A DNA stretch of 44,714 nucleotides, taken from NCBI RefSeq assembly GCF_030145185.1, contig NZ_JAQYWB010000047.1, forward strand, positions 1-44,714, given 5' to 3'. A program made the translations under genes and the position numbers. Positions 31,520-40,080 of this stretch are shown in pieces. The DNA comes from Desulfoluna sp. (GTDB taxonomy: Bacteria > Desulfobacterota > Desulfobacteria > Desulfobacterales > Desulfolunaceae). Under the pieces are notes generated by a model. It did not search any database. It was not told the origin of the DNA and was given only the letters and a program-made list of their open reading frames with translations. Every line of letters starts with the position of its first letter. Position 1 is the stretch's first letter.

Positions 31520-31975
31520 TTATTCGATGTCCCAGTTGTTGATATCTTTGGCGGTTCCTTCACCGCCGGGAATGCCATCGGATCCGTTAGAGGAAAGATC
31601 GACATCTCCATTGGAACCGGGGGAAACATAAATATAATCATTGCCCCAGGGATCTTTGGAAATTTTTCGTTTGGTGAGATAACCGCCCTCATTCCATTTG
31701 GTCGTATTTCCGGATTCAGGTTTCTCCACCAGCGCCGTCAGCCCCTGTTCCGTGGTAGGGTAAGAGCCAATATCCAGCTTATACATATCCAGAGCCGTTT
31801 CTATACTGCGAATATCGGCCTGGGCCTTAACAATTTTAGCGTCATCGGTTTTGCCAATGATCCTGGGCGCCACGTAGGTGGCAAGAAGCCCGAGAATAAA
31901 AATCACCACGATCATTTCAATCAAGGTAAATCCGTCTTCGGAAGAAGTCGTAGAAACAAGGGGTTGCATCATCAT
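31520..31975 (-). CDS. gspG: T2SS major pseudopilin GspG
   Basis: The product of about 151 residues has SSEDG before FTLIEMIVVIFILGLLATYV, the cleavage site and Glu5 of the major pseudopilin. The conserved GspG body follows (SIETALDMYKLDIGSYPTTE, then GLTALVEKP and DPWGNDYIYVSPG) with the C-terminal Ca-binding-type loop (GSNGDVDLSSNGSDG). Three ATGs in a row (31975, 31972, 31969) lie after a GAGAGG site, and the last has the best spacing. It is the first gene of the main T2SS operon. Confidence 0.96.
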   Translation of the reverse strand: MMMQPLVSTTSSEDGFTLIEMIVVIFILGLLATYVAPRIIGKTDDAKIVKAQADIRSIETALDMYKLDIGSYPTTEQGLTALVEKPESGNTTKWNEGGYLTKRKISKDPWGNDYIYVSPGSNGDVDLSSNGSDGIPGGEGTAKDINNWDIE

Positions 31976-32585
31976 GCCTCTCATCCGGTCAGCGCCAAAC
32001 CGCGCATCGTATTTTTTAAACAGGAATCAATATAAAAACAGGGTAAGCCCGCGAAAATCCTAATGCTTGACCCGTTTATTTCGTTCGTCCCCTGGATGGG
32101 GACAATCAGCAAAGCAATGTATCTCGGGTGCGTCATAAAGCGACCATTGGGCGGTTTACAAAATCATTCATGAAAACAAAGGTGTCTGTGCATTGAGGCC
32201 GCAGAAGACCAGACATGCAAAACATCTTTCTATAAGTATAAGAATTCTCCCCAAACTTCAAGAAGAATGCCAACGCCAGCCCTTTCCAGACGCCACCCCA
32301 CATCAAACAGAAAATAATGACCGATGAAAAGAGATAGACCCTCCACGCCTTACCACCGCCACAGCGTCAAACCCACAAGACCCGGCGTCGGTATCCTGAC
32401 GTCACCGGTATTATTTGCCCACACACAAACCAAACGGACGATGAAAGAGCTCGCTTATTTCTAAAGACATCCCTTTGTTATCTCATCGCTTTCTTCCCAA
32501 TCATCCACAGCATCGATTCAAAGTGCCCACGTTGGCATCCCATTTGCATTCTTACTGTCCCAAGCACAAACCAAGGAGACACCCA
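31976..32585. other. Divergent intergenic region between T2SS and flagellar operons
   Basis: About 600 bases separate gspG (minus) from flgF (plus). A sigma-54 promoter for flgF is at 32533-32548. A small hairpin, GTCCCC-TGGAT-GGGGAC, is near 32087-32103. The part next to gspG is AT-rich (tttttatattgattcc on the minus strand), but no -35/-10 pair there is convincing. Any activator sites for the sigma-54 promoter should lie around 32250-32450. No gene is supported. Confidence 0.6.
32533..32548 (+). promoter_or_regulatory. Sigma-54 (RpoN) promoter of the flgF operon
   Basis: TGGCATCCCATTTGCA fits the RpoN consensus TGGCAC-N5-TTGCW with the GG (-24) and GC (-12) elements at exact spacing. Only one conserved base of the -24 box differs. 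Transcription would start near 32560, about 26 bases before the flgF ATG, with the AAGGAG ribosome site in between. Sigma-54 control of mid-class flagellar operons is common in polar-flagellated proteobacteria. Confidence 0.75.
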
Positions 32586-33263
32586 ATGCTGTTTGAGATG
32601 ACACGTTCCGCACAGGCGGGCTTAAGAAAAGAGAGACAACACGAACTGATTTCGAACCACCTGGCCAACGCCAACACCACGGGGTTCAAAAAAGACATCC
32701 TCTCTTTTGACCGGGCCTTAAACCCCATCCTGACCACCGATTACAGCCAGGGCAACCTTATTGAAACAGGCAACCCTCTGGATCTGTCCATCGAAGGGGA
32801 AGGCTTTTTCAAGGTCAACACCCCTTCTGGGACACGATACACCCGGGACGGAAACTTTACCGTGGACGCCATCGGACGCATGGTCACCCAGGACGGATTC
32901 CCTGTCATGGGAAAAAACGGCCCCGTGACCCTCACCGGAGACGATATTTTCTTCGGTGAAAAAGGAGAGGTGATTATGGACTCTCTCGTCTTCGACAGCC
33001 TGGACATGGTCACCATGACCGATCTGCGCGCCCTGAATAAAGAGGGAAGCAACCTGTTCTCCCTGAACGCCGACCAAGGCCGTGAAATACCTGCCACAGA
33101 GGCGAAACTCCGGCAGGGAAGCCTGGAAGGGGCCAACATTACCGCTGTGACCGAGATGACCCACCTCATCGACGCCCAGCGAATGTACGAATCATCCGGA
33201 AAGGTCATGCGAACCAGCGATGAGACCGATGCACGGGCCAACCAGATGGGGCGTCCGGCGTAA
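32586..33263 (+). CDS. flgF: Flagellar proximal rod protein FlgF
   Basis: The 225-residue protein of the FlgF/FlgG family has the N-terminal rod motif NHLANANTTGFKKD (about residues 23-36), the central region DLSIEGEGFFKV and a C-terminal MTHLIDAQRMYESSGKVM motif. It is shorter than FlgG and precedes it, as FlgF does in most operons. AAGGAG stands before the ATG at 32586; the frame is open upstream to 32475 but the N-terminus fits the family only from here. FlgF is part of the periplasmic rod. Confidence 0.92.
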   Translation: MLFEMTRSAQAGLRKERQHELISNHLANANTTGFKKDILSFDRALNPILTTDYSQGNLIETGNPLDLSIEGEGFFKVNTPSGTRYTRDGNFTVDAIGRMVTQDGFPVMGKNGPVTLTGDDIFFGEKGEVIMDSLVFDSLDMVTMTDLRALNKEGSNLFSLNADQGREIPATEAKLRQGSLEGANITAVTEMTHLIDAQRMYESSGKVMRTSDETDARANQMGRPA

Positions 33264-33330
33264 AGAAATGAATACGGGCATTAAGGGCATTAACCAAAGA
33301 CCACGCACACTTTAACAGGGAGCAGACATC

Positions 33331-34113
33331 ATGATGAGAGGACTCTGGACAGCAGCATCAGGCATGGGCGCCCAGCAGATGAACATCGACACCGTCTCCA
33401 ACAACCTGGCCAACGCCAACACCACGGGCTTTAAAAAAAGCCGGGCCAACTTTCAGGACCTCATGTACCAGACCCAGCTTATCGCAGGGGCTCCCACCCC
33501 ATCAGGCGGGCAGGTCCCCACGGGCATTCAGGTCGGCATGGGGGTCAAACCCTCCAGCGTCCAGAAAGTGTTTACCCAAGGGGACTACGTCCATACCGGC
33601 AATGATCTGGACATGGCCATTGAAGGCGACGGTTTCTTTAAAGTCCTTCACGGCGAGCAGGAAGTCTTTACCCGTGCCGGCAACTTCACCCTGGACAGTG
33701 AAGGCTTCATCACCAGCCCCGCAGGGGACCGTCTTCAGCCTGAGATCTCCATTCCGTCCGACACGGTTCTGGTCACCGCCACCTCAGACGGCACCCTCAC
33801 CGCCCACGGCCAGGGCGACACCGTCCTCCTGACCGCCCAGGTCCCCCTCTACAATTTTGCCAACCCCGCCGGCCTCTTCGCCATGGGTGGCAACCTGCTG
33901 CGCCCCACCGAAGGCTCCGGTGAAGCCATTGAAGGGATCGCAGGAGCCGACGGCTTCGGCTCCCTCACCAACCAGTCTCTGGAGATGTCCAACGTGAACA
34001 TCGTGGACGAAATGGTGGCGATGATCGTGGGCCAGCGCGCCTACGAAGCGAACTCCAAGGCTCTGCAGACCGGTGACCGCATGATGGAAACCGCCAACAA
34101 CCTCAAGCGGTAA
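33331..34113 (+). CDS. flgG: Flagellar distal rod protein FlgG
   Basis: The 260-residue protein is the usual length. It begins MMRGLWTAASGMGAQQMNID with NNLANANTTGFKKSRANFQD, carries LDMAIEGDGFFKV, and ends SNVNIVDEMVAMIVGQRAYE followed by ANSKALQTGDRMM. FlgG forms the distal rod through the P and L rings. A GGGAG site precedes the start. A 67-base gap separates it from flgF. Confidence 0.97.
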   Translation: MMRGLWTAASGMGAQQMNIDTVSNNLANANTTGFKKSRANFQDLMYQTQLIAGAPTPSGGQVPTGIQVGMGVKPSSVQKVFTQGDYVHTGNDLDMAIEGDGFFKVLHGEQEVFTRAGNFTLDSEGFITSPAGDRLQPEISIPSDTVLVTATSDGTLTAHGQGDTVLLTAQVPLYNFANPAGLFAMGGNLLRPTEGSGEAIEGIAGADGFGSLTNQSLEMSNVNIVDEMVAMIVGQRAYEANSKALQTGDRMMETANNLKR

Positions 34114-34122
34114 GGACCGGGT

Positions 34123-35112
34123 GTGATCTTGAACAACGCTCCCTATAAATTCTCCATCACCGGAAGCCGCCCCATGCCCGGGTGCCTCTGGATGGTGATC
34201 CTCCTCTGGCTTCTGCCCGGGATCCTGCATGCGGAAAATGCCCCCGCCATGCGCCCCCGGGTAGAGGTAACGCGTGCCACCGTCCGAGTCGCCGATCTCT
34301 TCTCATGCCCGCTTCCCGTCGCCCTCAGACCCCACGCCGACACCCCCGTGATGAATGCCCCCCTGCCCGGCAAAGAGCGTTTCGTCCCCGGTGCCTTTCT
34401 TGTCCGCAAGCTCTCCCTGCTTGCAGGCGTAAACGCCCTGACGATCAACACACCCCATCGAATCTGTGTGTTCCGCAAAGGACAGACCCTGACCGACAAA
34501 CACCTGGTCCCTTTTCTCGAATCCCTGGCCAGGGCCACATGGAAAGAGCCCGTATCCATTACCGGGTTTCGCGTCACAGGACGACGCACCCTTCCCTTAG
34601 GGACCCTGTCCTTTACCCCCGATAAAAAAAGAGCCCGTATCCGCAAAAACCGCGTAGAACTCCCGGTTGCCGTCTTCGTAAACGGCAAGACCATGGGGCG
34701 GATCACCCTCAGCGGAAAAGCCAGCGTCCTTAAAAACGTGGTGATCACCCACACCGCCCTCCGCCAGGGAGAAAAGCTCACATCAGCCCACATCACCCTG
34801 GCCTTACGCCCGGTGCCCCCCTCTGACCATGACATCCTCACCGACCCGATCCAGGCCATCGGACGCATGGCGACCCGCCCCATCGGCTCCGGCACCCTGC
34901 TCACCACGACGTTGGTCAAAGCCTCGCCTCTGGTGCAACGGGGAGATGGCGTCCGCATCCGGTACACCTTAGGAGGGCTCCTCATCACCGCCACCGGCAT
35001 CGCCCGAGAAACCGGCGGCAGAGGGGATTTTATCAAGGTAAAAAACAGCCGCTCAGGAAAAATTATCCCTTGCCGCATCACCGGCGCATGCCGCGTGGAA
35101 CCTTTTTTATGA
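34123..35112 (+). CDS. flgA: Flagellar P-ring assembly chaperone FlgA
   Basis: The 329-residue protein starts at a GTG with AAGGA six bases upstream, nine bases after flgG. A signal-peptide segment is at about residues 20-38 (LWMVILLWLLPGILHA). The C-terminal SAF/ChapFlgA region carries VVITHTALRQGEKLTSAHIT and the family ending LVQRGDGVRIRYTLGGLLIT, then GDFIKVKNSRSGKIIPC. FlgA helps FlgI form the P ring. It is longer than enterobacterial FlgA (about 219), through an extra N-terminal half. The stop overlaps a possible flgI start as ATGA. Confidence 0.9.
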   Translation: MILNNAPYKFSITGSRPMPGCLWMVILLWLLPGILHAENAPAMRPRVEVTRATVRVADLFSCPLPVALRPHADTPVMNAPLPGKERFVPGAFLVRKLSLLAGVNALTINTPHRICVFRKGQTLTDKHLVPFLESLARATWKEPVSITGFRVTGRRTLPLGTLSFTPDKKRARIRKNRVELPVAVFVNGKTMGRITLSGKASVLKNVVITHTALRQGEKLTSAHITLALRPVPPSDHDILTDPIQAIGRMATRPIGSGTLLTTTLVKASPLVQRGDGVRIRYTLGGLLITATGIARETGGRGDFIKVKNSRSGKIIPCRITGACRVEPFL

Positions 35113-35153
35113 TGGCATCATCTTTTGACCCAAAAAAAAGACCAAAGAGAGTC

Positions 35154-36251
35154 ATGAAGAGACACCTGATTACACAGTCCATCGCCCTGATCGTTCTCCT
35201 GCTCCTGGGCCTGCCCCTTTCGTCAACCGCGGAGCGCCTGAAGGATATTACCTCCATTCAGGGAGCCACGCCCCTGCAGCTGACCGGCTACGGCATCGTG
35301 GTGGGACTTGCCGGTACCGGAGACAAAAAAGGCGCCGATTTTACCCAGGACTCCCTGGCCAACATGATGACCCGCATGGGGGTCAAGGTGGACAAAGGCT
35401 CCCTGAAACTGAGCAACGCCGCCGCTGTCATAGTCACCGCCTCTCTTCCCCCCTTTGCCAGAAAGGGAGCACGACTCGACATCACCATCTCCTCCATCGG
35501 TAACGCCAAGAGTCTGGCAGGCGGAACCCTGCTCCTCACCCCCTTGCGCAGCATCGACGGTGAGCCCAGGGCCCTGGCCCAGGGCGCCCTGGCCATCGGG
35601 GGTGCCGGAGACGCAAAAGCCAAGAAAAACCACCTTCTGGTCGGTCGCATCGCCAATGGCGCCAATGTGGAACGAGAGCTCAACACCGGTTTTTCCCATA
35701 AGCACCGCATGATCTTAAACCTCAACAATCCGGACTTCACCACCTCCAGCCGGATCGCCCTGAAGATCAACGACACCTTCGGGAAAAAAACCGCCCGCAC
35801 CCTGGACTCAGGAGCCGTGCAGCTCTCCATGCCGGCCTACATGCAAGGCCGGGTCACCGAGTTCATCGCCAAGATAGAAAATCTCACCGTCACCCCGGAC
35901 ACCCCGGCCCGCATCGTGGTCAACGAAAAGACCGGCACCGTCATCATCGGTGAAAACGTCCGCATCGGCACCGTGGCGGTGGCCCATGGCAACCTCACCC
36001 TCACCGTGACGGAGACAAAAAATGTCTCCCAGCCCAATGCCCTTGCCCCAGGTCAAACCGTCGTCACCAAAGAAAAAAGCACCGACCTCACCGAAGAAGA
36101 GGCCAAGGTGATGCTCATGCCCCAGGGGACCACCATCCAGGAGTTGGTCAATGCCTTGAACGCCATCGGCGTCAGCCCCCGAGACATGATCAGTATCTTT
36201 CAAAGCATCAAGGCCGCCGGAGCTCTCCAGGCAGAACTCGTGGTCATATAA
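35154..36251 (+). CDS. flgI: Flagellar P-ring protein FlgI
   Basis: The product of about 365 residues has a signal peptide (MKRHLITQSIALIVLLLLGL, then PLSSTA). The FlgI body has RLKDITSIQGATPLQLTGYG, GIVVGLAGTGDKK, ARIVVNEKTGTVIIGENVRI and the C-terminal TTIQELVNALNAIGVSPRDM. It builds the P ring in the peptidoglycan layer. The start at 35154 gives a normal signal peptide; an ATG at 35109 overlapping the flgA stop would add 15 residues and cannot be excluded. The L-ring gene flgH, usually next to flgI, is absent. Confidence 0.96.
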   Translation: MKRHLITQSIALIVLLLLGLPLSSTAERLKDITSIQGATPLQLTGYGIVVGLAGTGDKKGADFTQDSLANMMTRMGVKVDKGSLKLSNAAAVIVTASLPPFARKGARLDITISSIGNAKSLAGGTLLLTPLRSIDGEPRALAQGALAIGGAGDAKAKKNHLLVGRIANGANVERELNTGFSHKHRMILNLNNPDFTTSSRIALKINDTFGKKTARTLDSGAVQLSMPAYMQGRVTEFIAKIENLTVTPDTPARIVVNEKTGTVIIGENVRIGTVAVAHGNLTLTVTETKNVSQPNALAPGQTVVTKEKSTDLTEEEAKVMLMPQGTTIQELVNALNAIGVSPRDMISIFQSIKAAGALQAELVVI

Positions 36252-36261
36252 AGGAAAGCAC

Positions 36262-36606
36262 ATGCTGATAAAACCCGCTGCGGCAGCCGCCGTCCACAAA
36301 CCGGACACCCCCTCCACCGACCCGGAAAAGAAAAAGCTCAAAGAAGCATGCCGGAACTTTGAGGCGATCTTCGTCACCCAGATGCTTAAAGAGATGCGAC
36401 CTGAAGGCGATGACCCCATCTTCGGGGGAAGCCATGCACGCAAAATCTACGAGTCCATGATGGACGAACAGATGGCCGAGCACCTCACCCAGCAACGAAG
36501 CCCCCTGGGCGTCGGGGACCTCCTCTACCGGCGACTGGCGGAGAGGCTGGATGCCACGACCGCGAAAGACGCAAAAACTGGCACAGAAGATGCAAAGATA
36601 AAGTGA
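36262..36606 (+). CDS. flgJ: Flagellar rod-cap protein FlgJ (rod-binding domain only)
   Basis: The 114-residue protein has the FlgJ N-terminal rod-binding domain (KLKEACRNFEAIFVTQMLKE, MMDEQMAEHLTQQRSPLGVG). The muramidase domain of enterobacterial FlgJ is lacking, as in most single-domain FlgJ proteins of this group, so a separate enzyme must open the peptidoglycan. AAAGGAAAG precedes the ATG, ten bases after flgI. Confidence 0.9.
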   Translation: MLIKPAAAAAVHKPDTPSTDPEKKKLKEACRNFEAIFVTQMLKEMRPEGDDPIFGGSHARKIYESMMDEQMAEHLTQQRSPLGVGDLLYRRLAERLDATTAKDAKTGTEDAKIK

Positions 36607-36627
36607 GAAGACAATAATAAGGCAACC

Positions 36628-36648
36628 GCTGGGAAAGAATTTCCCAGC
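36628..36648. other. Stem-loop between flgJ and flgN
   Basis: gctgggaaa pairs perfectly with tttcccagc across a GAA loop: a 9-bp stem with a three-base loop. No T-tract follows. It lies in the 109-base gap that in related operons often carries flgM; no flgM frame is present here. It may act in mRNA processing. Confidence 0.55.
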
Positions 36649-36715
36649 CGACAGTTCGACAGGACGGTAACCAACGTTCAATGACCCCTTAGCGTCCGGT
36701 CATCATCATTGAGTC

Positions 36716-37213
36716 ATGGGAACGCTTATGGCATCGCAATCCATCATTGACCTGCTTGAAAAAAAAGAGGCCCTCTACACCGAGCTTCTCACCCTTGTGG
36801 AAGAGGAGAGCCGCAGTCTCTCCTCCATCGTCCTGGAGCGCCTCTGGGCCTTCACGGAAGAGAAAAGCCGCCTCTCCATGGAGATCGAATCCCTTCGAGA
36901 CGAGATCCTTCAGATCGCTTCGGCCCGCCTCAACCTGAAAGCGGGGATCGCCCCCCTGCACCTTCGCGAGCTGCCCCGAATTTTCCCCGAAGACGAGGCC
37001 CGGATCGCCCGGTCCGTGGAGACCCTTATCTTCATGAAAGGAAAAATCAGAAAAATTGCCGAGTCCAGCGTCTCCTTTGTGCAAAACTATCTGGAGACCG
37101 TTGAAGAGATCATCCAGATGTTCACCGCCTCCTCGTCTTCCACCAAAATTTACGGCATGGATCGCCACCTGATGGAGCCCGGCGGCTCTGTCTTCATTCG
37201 TGGGGAGGCGTAA
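36716..37213 (+). CDS. flgN: Flagellar export chaperone FlgN
   Basis: The 165-residue, largely helical protein has the FlgN pattern (SIIDLLEKKEALYTELLTLV, RKIAESSVSFVQNYLETVEE). FlgN escorts the hook-filament junction proteins FlgK and FlgL, whose genes follow directly. The ATG at 36728 (MASQSII) has a GGGAA upstream and may be the true start, since 36716 has no clear ribosome site. The GGGGAGG of flgK overlaps the end of this gene. Confidence 0.85.
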   Translation: MGTLMASQSIIDLLEKKEALYTELLTLVEEESRSLSSIVLERLWAFTEEKSRLSMEIESLRDEILQIASARLNLKAGIAPLHLRELPRIFPEDEARIARSVETLIFMKGKIRKIAESSVSFVQNYLETVEEIIQMFTASSSSTKIYGMDRHLMEPGGSVFIRGEA

Positions 37214-37215
37214 CC

Positions 37216-39948
37216 ATGGGTTTTCGCCTCACCATGGACATCGCCAAGGGAGCCCTGGCCACGGCTGGCCGAGGCATGTCCGTCAACGGCCACAACATCG
37301 CCAACGTGGACACCCCCGGATTCAGCCGTCAAAGCGAGACCATCACCTCCAACCGGCCCCACACCATCGGCAGCCTCCAGCTCGGGTCCGGAGCCTCCAT
37401 GGATTCCGTCAACCGGCATGTAGACCAGCGCCTGGAAGAACGTCTCATTGACCAGAAATCCAAATTTGCCACCTATGATGAATCCATTGTCTACATCGAC
37501 AACCTGGAGTCCCTCTTCAACGTCGACTCCGAGCATCACCTGGGGACCCTCATGAGCGAGTTCTGGCAGGGATGGCACCAGGTGGCCAACCATCCGGACG
37601 ACCCGTCGGCACGCGCGGTACTCCTGGAATCCGCCCGCAACATGTCCGGCCAGTTCAATTCATTATCAAACGACCTGACGCGCCTGAAAACCAACGTCAG
37701 TCAAGACATTGGCGCCGGCGTGAAACGGGTCAACACCCTCATGGACAAAATCGCCAAGCTCAACGTCGCAATCAGTATCACCGAAGCCACCCGGCCCGCC
37801 AACGATCAGCGGGACATGCGGGGCCATATCGTCACCGAACTGTCCGAGTTCCTGAACATCAACACAGTGGAGCAACCCAACGGCTACCTCTCCGTCATGA
37901 CCGGAAACGGCTACCCCCTTGTGGTGGGAGACCGCTCCTACGACCTGACGAGCACTCGCGGCACCGTCGGCTGGCAAACCTCCTCCGGCGGGACCGTGAA
38001 CATCTCCCGCGCCATCGATCAAGGCAAACTGGGGGGCTGGCTCACCGTCAAAGACGACATCCTCTCGGAAGTCGAGCAGAATCTGGATGCCCTGGCCAAA
38101 GAGGTGATGTGGCGCGTCAACCTCGTCCACAGCCAGGGCGTGGGCACCCGCTACCACCAGAGCGCCATCACCTCCGCCGAAACACCCCAGGATGGAAAAC
38201 TTTACAACCTCCCCTTCGGCAACCGCATCGACTATGAGGGGGGCATGAAAATCTGGACAAAAAAACTCAACAGCTCCGACCCCGCCACCGCCGTGGAGCT
38301 GGACACCGGGATATCCACCACCTCCCCCCAAAACTTCAGCGGCAGCGCCATGCCCATGAGCAGCTATCGACTCACCGTGGAGCAGGGCGGCACCGTGGGT
38401 CCAGGAACCGACAACCCCATCATGCGCTGGGAACGCCTCAGCGAAGACGGCACCCCCGTGGCCATGGGCCGCTTTGCCGTGACGGGTGAAAACAGCTTTA
38501 CCACCACCCCGCCCGTGGAAGGCATCGGCTTTAACCTGGGAAAAGGGCGCCTCGTGGCCGGCAACGTCTTTGAGTTCAACACCTCGGAGACCGGTGCCGC
38601 CAACCCCATCAAACTAAGGGGCATCCCCGAAGGACGCGCCCGATGCGCCGGGGACAGTTACACCCTCACCGTCATTGAAGGGGCGGGTTCCATCGAAAAC
38701 GTCACAGAAAAAAATCCCATCATCCTGGAATGGGCCAACAGCACTGGCAGGGGCACCGTACGCATCGAAGACCCCAACCAGACCCAGTTTGACGTGGACG
38801 GCATGAGCCTCGCCATCGATCAGGGGACCCTCCTCACCGGAGACAGCTTTGTGGTAAAAACCGGCGACACCGGACAACCCCTGGATCTTGACGGCAAAAC
38901 AACCGTCGACCAGAAATCCTCCTGGCACTGGACCACCTTCTCCCTGGCCGACCAGTTCAACCGACAGGCCAGCGACGTCGACGTGGCCCTCAAAGCCTTC
39001 ATCAACCACAACGGCGCCTTTGAACTCCGCCCCGACTTCGGGATGGCCTACGCCTTCTCCGACAGCAGCGCACGCGATGGTGGCGTGGCCGCAGCCCTCG
39101 GCCTGAACACTTTTTTCAAAGGCGAGGATGCCGGCACCATGGACATCACCGACCTGGTGGAGGACCCCTCCAACATCGCCGCAGCCCGTGTGCGTGGCGC
39201 CGATGCGGACGCCATCAGCAGCAATCTCCAGGTCACCAACCCGGAAATTCGCCCTGTGACCCTCGGCGCGGCAGGGCCTCCTATCCTCTACTTCGAGGAA
39301 GATGATGTCCCCAAAGCCATCGCCCTTACCCCGAGAGTGCTCACCTCCCGAGGGGATTTTCACACCCTGGCCAATGATATGGAACAGGCCATGAACGCCA
39401 CCTCCGGTCACACCAACCCCTACAAGGTGCGCTATGTGGAAAACGAAAACCGCTTCGAGTTTTCTGAAAACGACGGATCCCCCCTGCAGCAGCTCACCCT
39501 CCGGTGGGATCGTTCCCCTGGACTGGCCGAACTCACGGGCTTTCGTCCCGAGCCGGAAACCTTTGTGCCCGCCGCCGGTGACTACGGCAAGATCAACAAC
39601 GACAACGCCCTGATCATGGCGGACATGCAGCACATGGAAAAAGAGATGTCCCACTACGCCTACACTCGCGAACGGGGCGCCATGGCAGAGTCCCTCACCA
39701 CCACGCCCGACGGTTTCTACCGGGACATGCTGGGATCCATCGGTGTTCGGGCCTCCAGTTTCAGAAAAGAAAAAGAGATGGGACAGGTCATGGTGGAAAA
39801 ACTCTCCGACCTGAGGGAAACCATCTCTGGCGTCTCCGTGGACGAAGAGCTGGTCCGCATGCTGGCCCACCAGCAGGCCTACCAGGCCGCCTCCAAACTC
39901 ATCACCACCTCCGATGAGATGCTTCAGACGCTGTTAAATATGAGGTAA
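37216..39948 (+). CDS. flgK: Flagellar hook-filament junction protein FlgK (HAP1)
   Basis: The 910-residue protein has the conserved N-terminal D0/D1 region (GRGMSVNGHNIANVDTPGFS) and C-terminal D0 region (LVRMLAHQQAYQAASKLITT, ending DEMLQTLLNMR). Between them lies a long variable middle, so the protein is much longer than the 547 residues of Escherichia coli FlgK. The middle has repeated Ig-like pieces (for example SYRLTVEQGGTVGPGTDNPI and SYTLTVIEGAGSIENVTEKN), which suggests an internal duplication exposed on the surface. GGGGAGG stands directly before the ATG. FlgK joins hook and filament. Confidence 0.93.
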   Translation: MGFRLTMDIAKGALATAGRGMSVNGHNIANVDTPGFSRQSETITSNRPHTIGSLQLGSGASMDSVNRHVDQRLEERLIDQKSKFATYDESIVYIDNLESLFNVDSEHHLGTLMSEFWQGWHQVANHPDDPSARAVLLESARNMSGQFNSLSNDLTRLKTNVSQDIGAGVKRVNTLMDKIAKLNVAISITEATRPANDQRDMRGHIVTELSEFLNINTVEQPNGYLSVMTGNGYPLVVGDRSYDLTSTRGTVGWQTSSGGTVNISRAIDQGKLGGWLTVKDDILSEVEQNLDALAKEVMWRVNLVHSQGVGTRYHQSAITSAETPQDGKLYNLPFGNRIDYEGGMKIWTKKLNSSDPATAVELDTGISTTSPQNFSGSAMPMSSYRLTVEQGGTVGPGTDNPIMRWERLSEDGTPVAMGRFAVTGENSFTTTPPVEGIGFNLGKGRLVAGNVFEFNTSETGAANPIKLRGIPEGRARCAGDSYTLTVIEGAGSIENVTEKNPIILEWANSTGRGTVRIEDPNQTQFDVDGMSLAIDQGTLLTGDSFVVKTGDTGQPLDLDGKTTVDQKSSWHWTTFSLADQFNRQASDVDVALKAFINHNGAFELRPDFGMAYAFSDSSARDGGVAAALGLNTFFKGEDAGTMDITDLVEDPSNIAAARVRGADADAISSNLQVTNPEIRPVTLGAAGPPILYFEEDDVPKAIALTPRVLTSRGDFHTLANDMEQAMNATSGHTNPYKVRYVENENRFEFSENDGSPLQQLTLRWDRSPGLAELTGFRPEPETFVPAAGDYGKINNDNALIMADMQHMEKEMSHYAYTRERGAMAESLTTTPDGFYRDMLGSIGVRASSFRKEKEMGQVMVEKLSDLRETISGVSVDEELVRMLAHQQAYQAASKLITTSDEMLQTLLNMR

Positions 39949-39958
39949 GAAAGGGGAT

Positions 39959-40014
39959 AGGCTGAAGGCTAAAGGCTAAAGGCGATAGGCTAAGGGCGAT
40001 AGGCTAAGGGCTAA
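39959..40014 (+). repeat. Eight phased 7-bp repeats after flgK
   Basis: From 39959 the sequence reads as consecutive heptads without slippage: aggctga, aggctaa, aggctaa, aggcgat, aggctaa, gggcgat, aggctaa, gggctaa, then degenerate gggaagg and gaagtaa. The consensus is RGGCTAA. A short relative (aggctaaaggcggctaa) covers the fliW stop at about 42207-42225. Confidence 0.85.
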
Positions 40015-40052
40015 GGGAAGGGAAGTAAGCGTAAACGGGGTGCCCCATTGGC

Positions 40053-40080
40053 TCAGGTTTCAGGCACCATTTGCCGATAA
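40053..40080 (+). promoter_or_regulatory. Sigma-28 (FliA)-like promoter before flgL
   Basis: GCCGATAA at 40073-40080 is the exact sigma-28 -10 consensus. TCAGGTTT at 40053-40060 matches six of eight bases of the -35 consensus TAAAGTTT, with a 12-base spacer where 11 is usual. A start near 40087 would give flgL-csrA-fliW a late-class promoter of their own. Confidence 0.5.

Noticed and set aside
36606-36716. A possible flgM gene between flgJ and flgN
   Set aside because: The gap is only 109 bases, contains stop codons and a hairpin, and has no frame long enough for an anti-sigma-28 factor.
38614-39870. A 418-codon open frame antisense to flgK
   Set aside because: The FlgK frame is motif-rich at both ends and continuous. 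The antisense product is Gly/Val/His-rich with no family features.
40062-40075. GGCACCATTTGC before flgL as a second sigma-54 promoter
   Set aside because: The GG and GC elements are two bases too close together, and sigma-54 promoters tolerate almost no spacing change.
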